Shown here one piece after another: positions 11,184 to 19,749 of a DNA stretch of 64,000 nt (positions are counted from its first letter, which is position 1; every line of letters begins with the position of its first letter). The stretch covers positions 52,447-116,446 of the forward strand of contig FONB01000015.1 in the NCBI GenBank assembly GCA_900112785.1, read 5' to 3'. The position numbers were made by a program, and so were the translations under genes. The stretch is from Phytobacter palmae (GTDB lineage Bacteria; Pseudomonadota; Gammaproteobacteria; Enterobacterales; Enterobacteriaceae). The notes beneath the pieces were generated by a model. That model did not search any database. It was not told the origin of the DNA and saw only the letters and a program-made list of their open reading frames with translations.

Positions 11184-12410
11184 ATGAGACAAATTACTAC
11201 CGCCCCCCGTCATCACCAGCTCACCAATATTCACACCTGGACACCGGACAGTCAGTGGCTGGTGTTTGATGTACGGCCTTCCGGTGCATCATTTACCGGC
11301 GAAACTATCGAACGGGTCAATATTCATACTGGTGCCGTTGAGGTGATCTATCAGGCGAAAGAGGGGGCGCATGTAGGCGTCGTGACCGTTCATCCCGATG
11401 AAGAGAAATATGTCTTTATCCACGGTCCGGAAAACCCCGATGCTGAATGGCATTACGATTTTCACCATCGTCGCGGCGTCATTCACGCGCACGGAAAAAC
11501 CACTAACCTGGACGCGCTGGACATCACTGCACCCTTTACGCCAGGCGCCTTGCGCGGCGGTAGCCATGTGCATGTTTTCAGCCCCAACGGCGAGAACGTC
11601 AGTTTTACTTATAACGACCATGTTATGCATGAGCTGGACCCGGCGCAGGATTTACGTAACGTCGGCGTCGCCGTACCCTTTGGCCCGGTGCAACCTCCGC
11701 TCGCACATCCACGCGAGTATGCAGGTAGCCACTGGAGTGTGCTGATAAGCCGTACTACGCCCGCGCCTGTTCCCGGCAGCGATGAGATCAACCGTGCGTA
11801 TGAAGAGGGTTGGGTGGGTAACGATAAGCTGGCTTTTATTGGCGATACGCTGTCGTTAAAAGGCGAGAAAGTGCCGGAGTTATTTATCGTTGATCTGCCA
11901 AAAGGGGCAGAGGGATGGAAGCAGCCTGGCGATACGCCGCTGCAGGGCACGCCGACAAGCCTGCCTGCACCACCAGCCGGGGTTTCACAACGACGTCTGA
12001 CTTTTACCCATCACCGTTCCTTTCCAGGATTAGTTAACGTACCGCGCCACTGGGTGCGCAGTAACCCGCAGGGCAGTGCGATTGCGTTTTTAATGCGTGA
12101 TGATACGGGGGTTGTCCAGCTGTGGCTGCTCTCACCGGAGGGGGGCGAACCGCAGCAGTTAACCCAGACGGATAAGGGCATCCAGTCTGCCTTTAACTGG
12201 CATCCTTCGGGCACAGCGTTGGGCTTTGTGCTGGATAATCGTATCGCACTGTGCGATGCCGCTTGCGGTGATATCACCTTTTTGACAACCGATCATGGCA
12301 ATCCACCGTCCGCTGATGCGGTCGTGTTCTCGCCGGATGGTCGTTATATCGCCTGGATGGAGGAGATTGCAGGTTTTCGCCAGATCTGGATAACGGAAAC
12401 CGGGATCTGA
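11184..12410 (+). CDS. yidR: YidR, beta-propeller protein of the dgo locus
   Basis: A 408-residue protein matching E. coli YidR, a DUF3748 / TolB-like repeat protein. Repeated propeller-type blades are visible, such as TPDSQWLVFDVR, HPDEEKYVFI, SPNGENVSFTY, HPSGTALGFVL and SPDGRYIAWM. The function is unknown. The start MRQITTAPRH at 11184 follows CAGGG and matches the E. coli N-terminus, not the upstream ATG at 11139. It follows dgoT by 55 bases on the same strand and may be co-transcribed. No signal peptide is seen, so it is probably cytoplasmic. Confidence 0.93.
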   Translation: MRQITTAPRHHQLTNIHTWTPDSQWLVFDVRPSGASFTGETIERVNIHTGAVEVIYQAKEGAHVGVVTVHPDEEKYVFIHGPENPDAEWHYDFHHRRGVIHAHGKTTNLDALDITAPFTPGALRGGSHVHVFSPNGENVSFTYNDHVMHELDPAQDLRNVGVAVPFGPVQPPLAHPREYAGSHWSVLISRTTPAPVPGSDEINRAYEEGWVGNDKLAFIGDTLSLKGEKVPELFIVDLPKGAEGWKQPGDTPLQGTPTSLPAPPAGVSQRRLTFTHHRSFPGLVNVPRHWVRSNPQGSAIAFLMRDDTGVVQLWLLSPEGGEPQQLTQTDKGIQSAFNWHPSGTALGFVLDNRIALCDAACGDITFLTTDHGNPPSADAVVFSPDGRYIAWMEEIAGFRQIWITETGI

Positions 12411-12412
12411 TT

Positions 12413-12745
12413 TTACTGCCCGGGCATGGGGGCGGGTGGGATAATACTATCCGTCGCCATGGTGGCCTTTTCGCTTTTCTCAACGCGAGATTTTACGGAG
12501 CTGTCGGTGCGGAACATATCCCACGGCAGCAGTATCGTGTCCATGACGGCTGTAAAAGGCATATCCAGAACCACCAGTGATTTCATGCCGATATTGGTGT
12601 TATCGTCCGACAACATAGTGGAACTTGCTTTCGTACCCGGATACACGCCTTCCTTGCCCCCGGTATGCGACATCACGCTGGAGCAACCACTGAGTAACAC
12701 CATTCCACTAAGCAGCGTCGAAACAATCAGAGTATTTTTCATCAT
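12413..12745 (-). CDS. yidQ: YidQ, predicted lipoprotein (DUF1375)
   Basis: A 110-residue protein. The N-terminus is a lipoprotein signal with lipobox LLSGC (Cys about residue 21). The mature part begins SSVMSHTGGKEG as in E. coli YidQ. DUF1375 lipoproteins are envelope proteins of unknown role; the LDMPFTAVMDT segment is conserved. It converges on yidR with 2 bases between stop codons. There is a second Met immediately after the first; either may start translation. The ribosome site is weak. Confidence 0.92.
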   Translation of the reverse strand: MMKNTLIVSTLLSGMVLLSGCSSVMSHTGGKEGVYPGTKASSTMLSDDNTNIGMKSLVVLDMPFTAVMDTILLPWDMFRTDSSVKSRVEKSEKATMATDSIIPPAPMPGQ

Positions 12746-12922
12746 CAGTTAATCATTGTTATGGGCAGTATGAAGACTGCTGCTGGCGTTATATCTGTCC
12801 TGCACCAAAAAAGACAGCCTCCATGCTGCGCTCTGTGGCGACATTCGCACTTTCACCTTTTGTGCTGTGATCCCAGTCTATGCAAAGCGCGAGAAACTGC
12901 AAAAAAAAGTCAGAAAAAGACC

Positions 12923-12950
12923 CTTGAAAACATAAGCGTCACCCCTATTT
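12923..12950 (+). promoter_or_regulatory. Sigma-32 heat-shock promoter of ibpAB
   Basis: CTTGAAA (12923-12929) matches the sigma-32 -35 box, and CCCCTATTT (12942-12950) matches its CCCCAT-type -10 box with a 12-base spacer. It lies about 100 bases before ibpA, a known sigma-32 operon. The rest of the 307-base yidQ-ibpA gap holds only the ibpA leader and A-rich sequence. Confidence 0.85.
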
Positions 12951-12959
12951 TATGTGTGT

Positions 12960-13052
12960 AGCCGGAAGACACGCCGGAAGGGTGTTGAGCTACCGCGGCC
13001 TGTCCATTGTGGAAGGCCAATGACAATCTCGCTGATTTCAGGAGCTTTATGT
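12960..13052 (+). ncRNA. ROSE-like RNA thermometer in the ibpA leader
   Basis: CTC (13028-13030) and CTGA (13032-13035) pair with TCAG (13038-13041) and GAG (13042-13044). This buries the AGGAG ribosome site and leaves G13031 bulged. The UCGCU motif (13029-13033) opposite the Shine-Dalgarno is the hallmark of ROSE elements, which melt on heat to allow translation. ROSE control of ibpA is established in E. coli and Salmonella. Upstream leader stems were not modelled. Confidence 0.85.
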
Positions 13053-13466
13053 ATGCGAAACTTCGATCTTTCTCCGCTTTATCGTTCAGCCATTGGTTTC
13101 GACCGTCTGTTCAACCTGCTGGAAAACAATCAAAACCAAAGCAACGGCGGCTATCCTCCGTATAACGTTGAATTAGTTGACGAAAACCATTATCGCATCG
13201 CGATTGCGGTAGCGGGGTTCGCGGAAAGCGAACTGGACATCACCGCGCAGGACAACCTGCTCATCGTGAAAGGCGCACACGCGACCGAACAGAAAGAACG
13301 CACCTACCTCTACCAGGGCATCGCCGAACGTAACTTCGAGCGCAAATTCCAGCTTGCTGAAAACATCCATGTTAAAGGCGCAAATCTGGTGAATGGCCTG
13401 CTGTATGTTGATCTTGAACGCGTTGTTCCGGAAGCAAAGAAACCGCGTCGCATTGAGATTAACTAA
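13053..13466 (+). CDS. ibpA: Small heat-shock protein IbpA
   Basis: A 137-residue alpha-crystallin family holdase that coats aggregating proteins and passes them to DnaK/ClpB. N-terminal arm [19 protein letters not shown], alpha-crystallin domain about residues 30-125 ([10 protein letters not shown], beta-8 [11 protein letters not shown]), and the C-terminal IEIN tail carrying the I-x-I oligomerisation motif. Nearly identical to E. coli IbpA. The start at 13053 is fixed by the AGGAG site inside the thermometer; in-frame ATGs further upstream are ignored. ibpB follows 87 bases downstream. Confidence 0.98.
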   Translation: MRNFDLSPLYRSAIGFDRLFNLLENNQNQSNGGYPPYNVELVDENHYRIAIAVAGFAESELDITAQDNLLIVKGAHATEQKERTYLYQGIAERNFERKFQLAENIHVKGANLVNGLLYVDLERVVPEAKKPRRIEIN

Positions 13467-13499
13467 TTAGCTGAACTGAATGCTTGCCGTCAGGGAGCA

Positions 13500-13553
13500 T
13501 ATGCGAGCCACAGGCTTGCAGGAACTTACTCGCTTCTCAGAAGGAGAAATATC
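13500..13553 (+). ncRNA. ROSE-like hairpin before ibpB
   Basis: CTC (13529-13531), bulged G13532 and CTT (13533-13535) pair with AAG (13541-13543) and GAG (13544-13546), covering the AAGGAG ribosome site of ibpB. The UCGCU core (13530-13534) is the same as in the ibpA leader. This suggests ibpB has its own thermometer inside the operon. Confidence 0.7.
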
Positions 13554-13982
13554 ATGCGTAACTACGATTTATCCCCGCTGCTGCGTCAGTGGATCGGTTT
13601 TGACAAACTGGCTAACGCGCTGCAAAGCACCACTGAGCATCAGACATTCCCGCCCTATAACATTGAAAAGGGCGATGACAACCACTACCGCATTACGCTG
13701 GCTTTAGCCGGATTCAACCAGCAAGAGCTGGATATTCAGCTGGAAGGCACACGGTTGGTCATCAAAGGTTCGCCGGAAAAACCGGCCAACGAGCCTAAAT
13801 GGTTGCACCAGGGGCTGGTGATCCAACCTTTCACCCTGAGCTTTACGCTGGCGGAAAATATGGAGGTATCTGGCGCGACCTTCGCTAATGGCTTACTCCA
13901 TATTGACCTGACCCGTAACGTGCCGGAAGTCATTGCGCCTCAGCGGATCGCCATTAGCGAGCGCCCGGTGTTAAATAGTTGA
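13554..13982 (+). CDS. ibpB: Small heat-shock protein IbpB
   Basis: A 142-residue alpha-crystallin protein, partner of IbpA in the aggregate-bound holdase. N-terminal [19 protein letters not shown], alpha-crystallin domain about residues 30-125 ([23 protein letters not shown]) and the C-terminal I-A-I tail. It closely resembles its neighbour IbpA, reflecting duplication. The operon ends with two terminators at 14063-14125. Confidence 0.98.
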   Translation: MRNYDLSPLLRQWIGFDKLANALQSTTEHQTFPPYNIEKGDDNHYRITLALAGFNQQELDIQLEGTRLVIKGSPEKPANEPKWLHQGLVIQPFTLSFTLAENMEVSGATFANGLLHIDLTRNVPEVIAPQRIAISERPVLNS

Positions 13983-14062
13983 TTATCGTATTTTTTCGGA
14001 GGGATTTAGCGGCTTGGTGCCCGCGCTTCTGCTCCCTCACACGGAAGAATACGTAAACGCCA

Positions 14063-14090
14063 AAAACGGTCACCTCAGGGTGACCGTTTT
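14063..14090 (+). terminator. Rho-independent terminator of ibpAB
   Basis: A 12-bp perfect stem (AAAACGGTCACC / GGTGACCGTTTT) with a TCAG loop ends in T residues, 80 bases after ibpB. Because the arms are A/T-flanked on both sides it could act in either direction. Confidence 0.85.
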
Positions 14091-14101
14091 GCGTTTAGCT
14101 T

Positions 14102-14125
14102 GCCCCGTTTCGGCGGGGCTTTTTT
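14102..14125 (+). terminator. Second terminator after ibpAB
   Basis: GCCCCG / CGGGGC stem with a six-base loop followed by six T residues. It lies 11 bases after the first terminator, forming a tandem pair that isolates yidE from heat-shock transcription. Confidence 0.85.
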
Positions 14126-14203
14126 GTGCGCCAAAGCCCATACATCCCGCTGCCGCTCTGAGAGAATCCATTGTGTTTACAATGTTATTCACAGGGAGCC
14201 ATC

Positions 14204-15865
14204 ATGAGTGATATAGCGTTAACCGTAAGCATGCTGGCGCTGGTCGCGGTCGTCGGTTTGTGGATCGGCAATGTAAAAATACGCGGCGTGGGTTTTGGGA
14301 TTGGTGGCGTGCTTTTCGGCGGTATTATCGTCGGTCATTTTATTGATCAAGCCGGGATTACCCTGAGCAGTCCGATGCTGCATTTCGTGCAGGAGTTCGG
14401 CCTTATCCTCTTCGTCTATACCATCGGTATTCAGGTCGGACCGGGCTTTTTTGCCTCGTTGCGCGTTTCCGGGTTACGCCTGAACCTGTTTGCCATTCTG
14501 ATTGTGATACTTGGCGGCCTGGTCACCGCTATTTTGCATAAACTCTTCAATATTCCACTGCCAGTCATTCTGGGTATCTTCTCCGGTGCGGTCACCAATA
14601 CCCCGGCACTCGGGGCCGGGCAGCAGATCCTGCATGACCTGGGAACGCCGTCTAATGTTCTCGATCAAATGGGGATGAGCTATGCGATGGCCTACCCGTT
14701 CGGCATCTGCGGCATTTTACTGACCATGTGGCTGATTCGCGTCGGTTTTCGCATCAATGTTGAGCAGGAAGCGCAACTGCATGATGCGGGCATCAGCTCG
14801 GGTAACTCGCTGATCAAGACCATCAATATTCGCGTGGAAAACCCGAACCTGAACAATATGGCGATTCAGGATGTGCCGATGCTGAACAGCGATAAAATCA
14901 TCTGTTCGCGCCTGAAACGAGATGAATTGCTGATGGTACCTTCGCCGGGCACGATCATTCAGGTGGGTGACCTGCTGCACCTTGTTGGCCTGCCGAAAGA
15001 CCTGCATAGCGCGCAACTGGTGATGGGCCAGGAGGTTGATACTTCGCTCTCAACGCGGGGAACCGATCTTCGCGTTGAGCGTGTGGTGGTCACCAATGAA
15101 AAAGTCCTGGGTAAACGCATTCGCGATCTGCACTTCAAAGAGCGCTATGACGTGGTGATTTCCCGTCTTAACCGCGCCGGGGTGGAGCTGGTAGCCAGCA
15201 GTGATTCCAGCCTGCAATTCGGCGATATTCTGAACCTGGTCGGGCGTCAGGCGGCGATTGATGCGGTGGCTTCTGAGGTGGGGAACGCGCAGCACAAACT
15301 CCAGCAAGTCCAGATGCTGCCCGTTTTTATCGGCATTGGGCTGGGGGTGTTGTTGGGGTCGATTCCTGTTTTTGTTCCCGGCTTTCCGGTGGCATTAAAA
15401 CTGGGGCTCGCGGGCGGTCCGCTGATCATGGCGCTGATACTCGGGCGTATCGGCAGCGTGGGTAAGCTCTACTGGTTCATGCCGCCCAGCGCCAACCTTG
15501 CTCTGCGTGAGTTGGGTATTGTGCTGTTTCTCGCGGTGGTCGGGCTGAAATCTGGCGGTGATTTTATCGCAACGCTGACCCACGGCGATGGGTTTAACTG
15601 GATGTGCTACGGGATTTTTATTACCGCTATTCCATTGCTGACTGTCGGGATTCTGGCGCGGTTGTTTGCAAAGATGAACTACCTGACCCTTTGCGGCATG
15701 CTGGCTGGTTCGATGACCGATCCCCCGGCGCTGGCTTTTGCTAACGGCCTGCACGCCACCAGCGGAGCCGCCGCGCTCTCTTATGCCACGGTTTACCCGC
15801 TGGTAATGTTCTTACGTATTATCACGCCGCAGCTGCTGGCCGTGCTGTTCTGGGGCGTCAGTTAG
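14204..15865 (+). CDS. yidE: YidE, aspartate:alanine exchanger family transporter
   Basis: A 553-residue membrane protein of the AAE family. Two blocks of about five membrane segments (residues about 5-180 and 370-550) flank a cytoplasmic part with two TrkA_C (RCK_C) domains (about residues 200-365). YidE_Asp-Al_Ex signatures include [14 protein letters not shown] and [14 protein letters not shown], inverted-repeat re-entrant motifs. The start at 14204 follows AGGGAGCC and gives the E. coli length; the ATG at 14171 is too far upstream. The transported substrate of YidE itself is not known. Confidence 0.96.
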   Translation: MSDIALTVSMLALVAVVGLWIGNVKIRGVGFGIGGVLFGGIIVGHFIDQAGITLSSPMLHFVQEFGLILFVYTIGIQVGPGFFASLRVSGLRLNLFAILIVILGGLVTAILHKLFNIPLPVILGIFSGAVTNTPALGAGQQILHDLGTPSNVLDQMGMSYAMAYPFGICGILLTMWLIRVGFRINVEQEAQLHDAGISSGNSLIKTINIRVENPNLNNMAIQDVPMLNSDKIICSRLKRDELLMVPSPGTIIQVGDLLHLVGLPKDLHSAQLVMGQEVDTSLSTRGTDLRVERVVVTNEKVLGKRIRDLHFKERYDVVISRLNRAGVELVASSDSSLQFGDILNLVGRQAAIDAVASEVGNAQHKLQQVQMLPVFIGIGLGVLLGSIPVFVPGFPVALKLGLAGGPLIMALILGRIGSVGKLYWFMPPSANLALRELGIVLFLAVVGLKSGGDFIATLTHGDGFNWMCYGIFITAIPLLTVGILARLFAKMNYLTLCGMLAGSMTDPPALAFANGLHATSGAAALSYATVYPLVMFLRIITPQLLAVLFWGVS

Positions 15866-15869
15866 CTGG

Positions 15870-16316
15870 TCAGAAAGGCGAAGTGCCAGTGAGAAAAGCA
15901 ATAATGGCTAAGAGTAAAAGGATTCCAAGGACAATACCGATACCAAATAGCAACGCATGAAATGCAAGGGTGCCGCCGCCGAAGCAGAGGGCACCACAAA
16001 TTCCCCAGCGGCTCTCTTTGCGCATTCCGCCGATAAATGCGCAAAGCAGCGCCGCGATGGCCATCGCGATACCCGCTGTATCCACCGCCTGGTCAATATC
16101 AATCGACTTTTTATGCACTTCGCTTATGGGCACCGTTTCCCCTTTCAGGCCAGCCTGAATCCCTTTTTTCACCGCCGAGACTTTCTCTGCAATGACATTT
16201 TCCAGCGTAGGTGGTGGTGAGAAAAATGGACCCATTGAGAAATGTACCAGGCCGATTATTAACGCAATAACGCCTAATATCATGCCCAGTGAACTGAATT
16301 TGTTCTGTGAAACCAT
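15870..16316 (-). CDS. yidI: YidI, inner-membrane protein
   Basis: A 148-residue membrane protein matching E. coli YidI (149 residues), with the same opening MVSQNKFSSLGM. There are about four membrane segments: residues 10-30, a loop of about 70 residues, then three segments around GIAMAIAALLCAFIGG and GGGTLAFHALLFGIG. The function is unknown. It converges with yidE, 4 bases between stops, and is divergent from yidH. Confidence 0.93.
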   Translation of the reverse strand: MVSQNKFSSLGMILGVIALIIGLVHFSMGPFFSPPPTLENVIAEKVSAVKKGIQAGLKGETVPISEVHKKSIDIDQAVDTAGIAMAIAALLCAFIGGMRKESRWGICGALCFGGGTLAFHALLFGIGIVLGILLLLAIIAFLTGTSPF

Positions 16317-16406
16317 TGCCCATAGCTCCTTTACGATGCGAAGTTGTTATGCTCAATAATATCATTGAGGAGAAAAAATGCGCTTAAGAGAGACTAAGGA
16401 GCCTTC

Positions 16407-16754
16407 ATGAAGATTTCCCACCTGGGAGAAGCGCCGGATTATCGCTTCTCGCTGGCCAATGAGCGCACTTTTTTAGCGTGGATACGCACCGCGCTGGGCT
16501 TCCTGGCGGCGGGCGTCGGGCTTGATCAACTGGCGCCGGAATTTGCTACCCCGCTGATTCGCCAGGTGCTGGCGCTGCTGCTCTGTCTTTTTGCTGGTGC
16601 GCTGGCGGTTTATGGCTATATGCGCTGGCTGCGCAATGAAAAAGCGATGCGCCTGAAAGAAGACCTGCCCTATACGCGCAGTCTGCTGGTGATAAGCGCC
16701 GTTCTGTTGACGGTGGCTGTCGTGGTAATAGGACTGGTGTTGTATGGCGGATGA
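16407..16754 (+). CDS. yidH: YidH, DUF202 inner-membrane protein
   Basis: A 115-residue DUF202 protein with three membrane segments. The family signature is FSLANERTFLAWIRTALGF at residues about 11-29. The cytoplasmic N-terminus precedes the helices. The function is unknown. It overlaps yidG by 11 bases, so the pair is one translational unit. The two proteins share the same fold and probably arose by duplication. Confidence 0.95.
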   Translation: MKISHLGEAPDYRFSLANERTFLAWIRTALGFLAAGVGLDQLAPEFATPLIRQVLALLLCLFAGALAVYGYMRWLRNEKAMRLKEDLPYTRSLLVISAVLLTVAVVVIGLVLYGG

Positions 16755-17094
16755 TCGTAAGGCGCGCCGTGCGGCAGATCCGGGGCTGCAGCCGGAGCGC
16801 ACTTCGCTTGCCTGGCTACGGACATTTTTTGGTTATATCGCCCTGCTTGCCTTTGCGGTGAAGCACAACTGGCAGCACTCAGGAGTCACCTTCTGGATCT
16901 CGCTGGTGGTGCTGCTGTTGGTCGGTGGTTTGCTATGGCGTTATACGCGCAATCGCACCCTGATGGATGTTGAAAGCAGCGATTTCGCAAAGCCCGGCGC
17001 GATCCGCGATAAGCTGCTTATCGCGCTGGCCGTGCTCTCCCTGGCGCTACTGTTTGGGTTAACGCATATCCGCCATATTCTCAATTCTCTGTGA
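16744..17094 (+). CDS. yidG: YidG, DUF202 inner-membrane protein
   Basis: A 116-residue DUF202 paralogue of YidH. The family motif here is LQPERTSLAWLRTFFGY (about residues 15-31), followed by three membrane helices. It matches E. coli YidG (120 residues) apart from a shorter C-terminus. The function is unknown. It starts inside yidH and converges with dsdA, 12 bases away. Confidence 0.94.
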   Translation: MADDRKARRAADPGLQPERTSLAWLRTFFGYIALLAFAVKHNWQHSGVTFWISLVVLLLVGGLLWRYTRNRTLMDVESSDFAKPGAIRDKLLIALAVLSLALLFGLTHIRHILNSL

Positions 17095-17106
17095 CAGGCA
17101 GAAGCC

Positions 17107-18441
17107 TTAAACCTGTCGGGCTTTTGCCAGATAGTTCGCCATCTCTTCTTCTGGCACCATGCCACCCCCGGTCGCCCAGACGATGTGCGTGGCTTTGTCT
17201 AATTGTTGCGCAGTAAACCCATGTGAACCCAGATATTCCGCGCTCGCGCAAACGCGCTGTGGCCCAGCCATTCCTGCCAGTGCGGAGGGCTCAAGGCGAA
17301 TATTTTCTTCCTGCGCCAGCATACCGAGCAGGTCGTACATCGTTTGATCGTCCAGCGTATAGAAGCCATCCAGCAGGCGTTGCATGGCGCGACCCACAAA
17401 CCCGGATGCTCTGCCGACGGCCAGCCCGTCTGCCGCGGTAACATTATCGATACCTAAATCCTGAACAGAAATTGCATCATGCAACCCGGTATAAACCCCC
17501 AGCAGCATGCAGGGTGAATGGGTCGGCTCGGCAAAAAAGCAGTGCACGTTATCACCGAACGCCAGTTTCAGGCCAAAGGCCACACCCCCAGGACCGCCGC
17601 CCACGCCGCACGGCAGATAGACGAACAGCGGGTTTTCGGCATCCACCACGCGTCCTTGTTGTTCGAATTGCGTTTTAAGGCGCTGTCCGGCAACCGCATA
17701 GCCCAGAAACAGCGTGCGGGAGTTTTCATCGTCAATAAAAAAACAGTTTGGGTCGGACTCCGATGCCTTGCGCCCCTGCTCCACCGCCACGCCATAATCT
17801 TCTTCATATTCGACGACAATCACGCCGTGGCTGCGTAGTTTGGTTTTTTTCCAGGCGCGGGCGTCGGCAGACATATGCACCGTGACCTTAAAGCCGAGAC
17901 AGGCGCTCATTATGCCAATTGATAATCCCAGATTGCCGGTCGAGCCGACGGCAATGCTGTACTGGCTAAAGAACTGTTTGCATTCAGGGGAGAGCAGCAC
18001 GCTGTAGTCATCGTCGGTGCGCAGTAAACCGGCCTCAAGCGCCAGTTTTTCCGCGTGAGCCAGCACTTCATAAATACCGCCACGGGCTTTGATGGAGCCA
18101 GAGACAGGCAAATGGCTGTCCTTTTTCAGCAGCATTTCGCCACTAATACGTTGCCCGTACACTTTTTCCAGCCGTTTTTGCATAGACGCAATGGCGACCA
18201 GTTCAGATTCAATGATGCCGCCAGAGGCTGCCGTTTCGGGGAAAGCTTTAGCCAAATAGGGCGCGAAACGACTGAGGCGAGCATGGGCGTCCTCAACATC
18301 CTCCTGCGTGAGGCCGACATAAGGCAGTCCCTCCATCAGAGAGGTTGTGCCAGGGTTAAACCAGGTCGTTTCCTGCAAATTTATCAAAGATTTTAGCTGC
18401 GGGAACTGCGCGATGAGTGTCTCTGTTTGGTCAGGATTCAT
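17107..18441 (-). CDS. dsdA: D-serine dehydratase (deaminase)
   Basis: A 444-residue fold-type II PLP enzyme that deaminates D-serine to pyruvate and ammonia, detoxifying D-serine and using it for growth. The PLP lysine lies in SGSIKARGG (about residue 118), and the phosphate-binding glycine loop is SVGSTGNLG. It matches E. coli DsdA (442). Here it stands without dsdX (permease) or dsdC (LysR activator), which flank it in some E. coli strains. Regulation and uptake must come from elsewhere. The start has only a weak ribosome site. Confidence 0.96.
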   Translation of the reverse strand: MNPDQTETLIAQFPQLKSLINLQETTWFNPGTTSLMEGLPYVGLTQEDVEDAHARLSRFAPYLAKAFPETAASGGIIESELVAIASMQKRLEKVYGQRISGEMLLKKDSHLPVSGSIKARGGIYEVLAHAEKLALEAGLLRTDDDYSVLLSPECKQFFSQYSIAVGSTGNLGLSIGIMSACLGFKVTVHMSADARAWKKTKLRSHGVIVVEYEEDYGVAVEQGRKASESDPNCFFIDDENSRTLFLGYAVAGQRLKTQFEQQGRVVDAENPLFVYLPCGVGGGPGGVAFGLKLAFGDNVHCFFAEPTHSPCMLLGVYTGLHDAISVQDLGIDNVTAADGLAVGRASGFVGRAMQRLLDGFYTLDDQTMYDLLGMLAQEENIRLEPSALAGMAGPQRVCASAEYLGSHGFTAQQLDKATHIVWATGGGMVPEEEMANYLAKARQV

Positions 18442-18654
18442 GTTAATTTCTGCACAATAAGTGAAAGGAGTATGCTCTACAGTGGTCGATTTCTTTTATA
18501 AGCGCCAGCATCGACAACGTTTATGGCGGTATAGCAGGGCATAATCTTCACATTCTGTCGCATAACTGCGAATTTATTACGTTTATACGCTACGTATTCG
18601 GCGATAAATCATGCTAAATACATGTAATCACCACCGATTTTGGCAAGGTCAATT

Positions 18655-19749
18655 GTGTTAAAACCACTATTAGCGATTGCTCTACTTCTGGCGGGCATGC
18701 CTGCATTTGCTGCTGAGACGCCGCTTACGGCGACACGCTACGCTCAGGAACTGGGCGTGGGCATGGATGTCGACTGGGCGCGAACTGAGCGCGGTATCCG
18801 TGAGTTCGATCCGCTTATCGTCCGTGATTTTTATGCAGAAGGGATTCGTCATGTGCGCATCCGGGTGGCTGATCCCTTAACCGAAGCCCGTCTGATTCAT
18901 CTGCGAAAGCTGGTGGAGGCCTGCGAAAAATATGGCGTGATCCCGATTATTTCCTACCAGGCGGATACATTTAAGGCGGAGCCGGGTGCGAAAAATGAAG
19001 CGCAACTGGTGGCGTGGTGGTCAACGGTGGCTAATTACTTTGGCAGCGAACATCCGACGCTCGGGTTTGACCTGATTTATGAGCCTGCGGATAAGCTCAA
19101 TCACGATATGCCAGCGCTTAATCGCGCGTATGAAAATATCATCAGGACCATCCACGACATCAACCCGCAACGCATGATCTTTATTGCGCCGCGCCTGCGG
19201 GCCGCGCCCGAGGATTTAATGTCGTTGAAATTGCCAGGGCGTAGTCAGAATTACCTGCTGGCGGAGTGGCATATCTTCCCGTGGGGCCCGTTGAAGAATA
19301 ATGGAAAATACCCGTGGACTTCAGGTACGGCGGCAGAGAAAGCGGCAATCAGAGCGCGCATTAACACCGCGGTGCACTGGCAGCAAAAAACCGGTCACGC
19401 TACCTGGGTCGGCGGCTGGTCAGTGGGTGAAACGATTAAAAGCCCGCCTGGTGAATCGCAGCTGGCATTTGCCGCATTTATGTCCTGTGAACTGAAAAAA
19501 GCGCAAATCCCCTTCGCCCTCAATGCGGATACGCAGTTTTATGATGGCGAAGAGGGGGCGTGGCGTCCAACAACCGAACCGTTGCTGAAAACGATTATTT
19601 CACCGGACTGTGAGAAGGCGGATGCGAAGCCGGATCGCCGGGAAGGGAAGCCGATTGTTCATGTTCATGGCGCTTCTGGCGCAGCACCAGCGGCAGCCAG
19701 CTCAGCAGAATCAAAAGTCCTGCCAGCGTCATCAGCATCCCAAGGCTAA
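18655..19749 (+). CDS. Secreted glycoside hydrolase-like protein (GH5/cellulase fold)
   Basis: A 364-residue protein. A signal peptide (LKPLLAIALLLAG...AFA, cleaved about residue 20) leads into a TIM-barrel glycosidase-like domain. Features include VGMDVDWARTERGI, RHVRIRV, the probable acid/base Glu in FDLIYEPAD (the NEP-equivalent position), the WHIFPWGP segment and GGWSVGE, a candidate nucleophile Glu. I chose GTG 18655, which has AAGG 6 bases upstream; TTG 18640 is the alternative. Residues after about 315 are an Ala/Ser-rich tail (GASGAAPAAASSAES) encoded wholly antisense to emrD, which looks like read-through after loss of a stop. The substrate is unknown. Confidence 0.8.
   Translation: MLKPLLAIALLLAGMPAFAAETPLTATRYAQELGVGMDVDWARTERGIREFDPLIVRDFYAEGIRHVRIRVADPLTEARLIHLRKLVEACEKYGVIPIISYQADTFKAEPGAKNEAQLVAWWSTVANYFGSEHPTLGFDLIYEPADKLNHDMPALNRAYENIIRTIHDINPQRMIFIAPRLRAAPEDLMSLKLPGRSQNYLLAEWHIFPWGPLKNNGKYPWTSGTAAEKAAIRARINTAVHWQQKTGHATWVGGWSVGETIKSPPGESQLAFAAFMSCELKKAQIPFALNADTQFYDGEEGAWRPTTEPLLKTIISPDCEKADAKPDRREGKPIVHVHGASGAAPAAASSAESKVLPASSASQG

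Noticed and set aside
12954..13052. Upstream extension of IbpA from ATG 12954
   Set aside because: This stretch is the structured leader (ROSE thermometer) after the sigma-32 promoter, and family members start at MRNFD.
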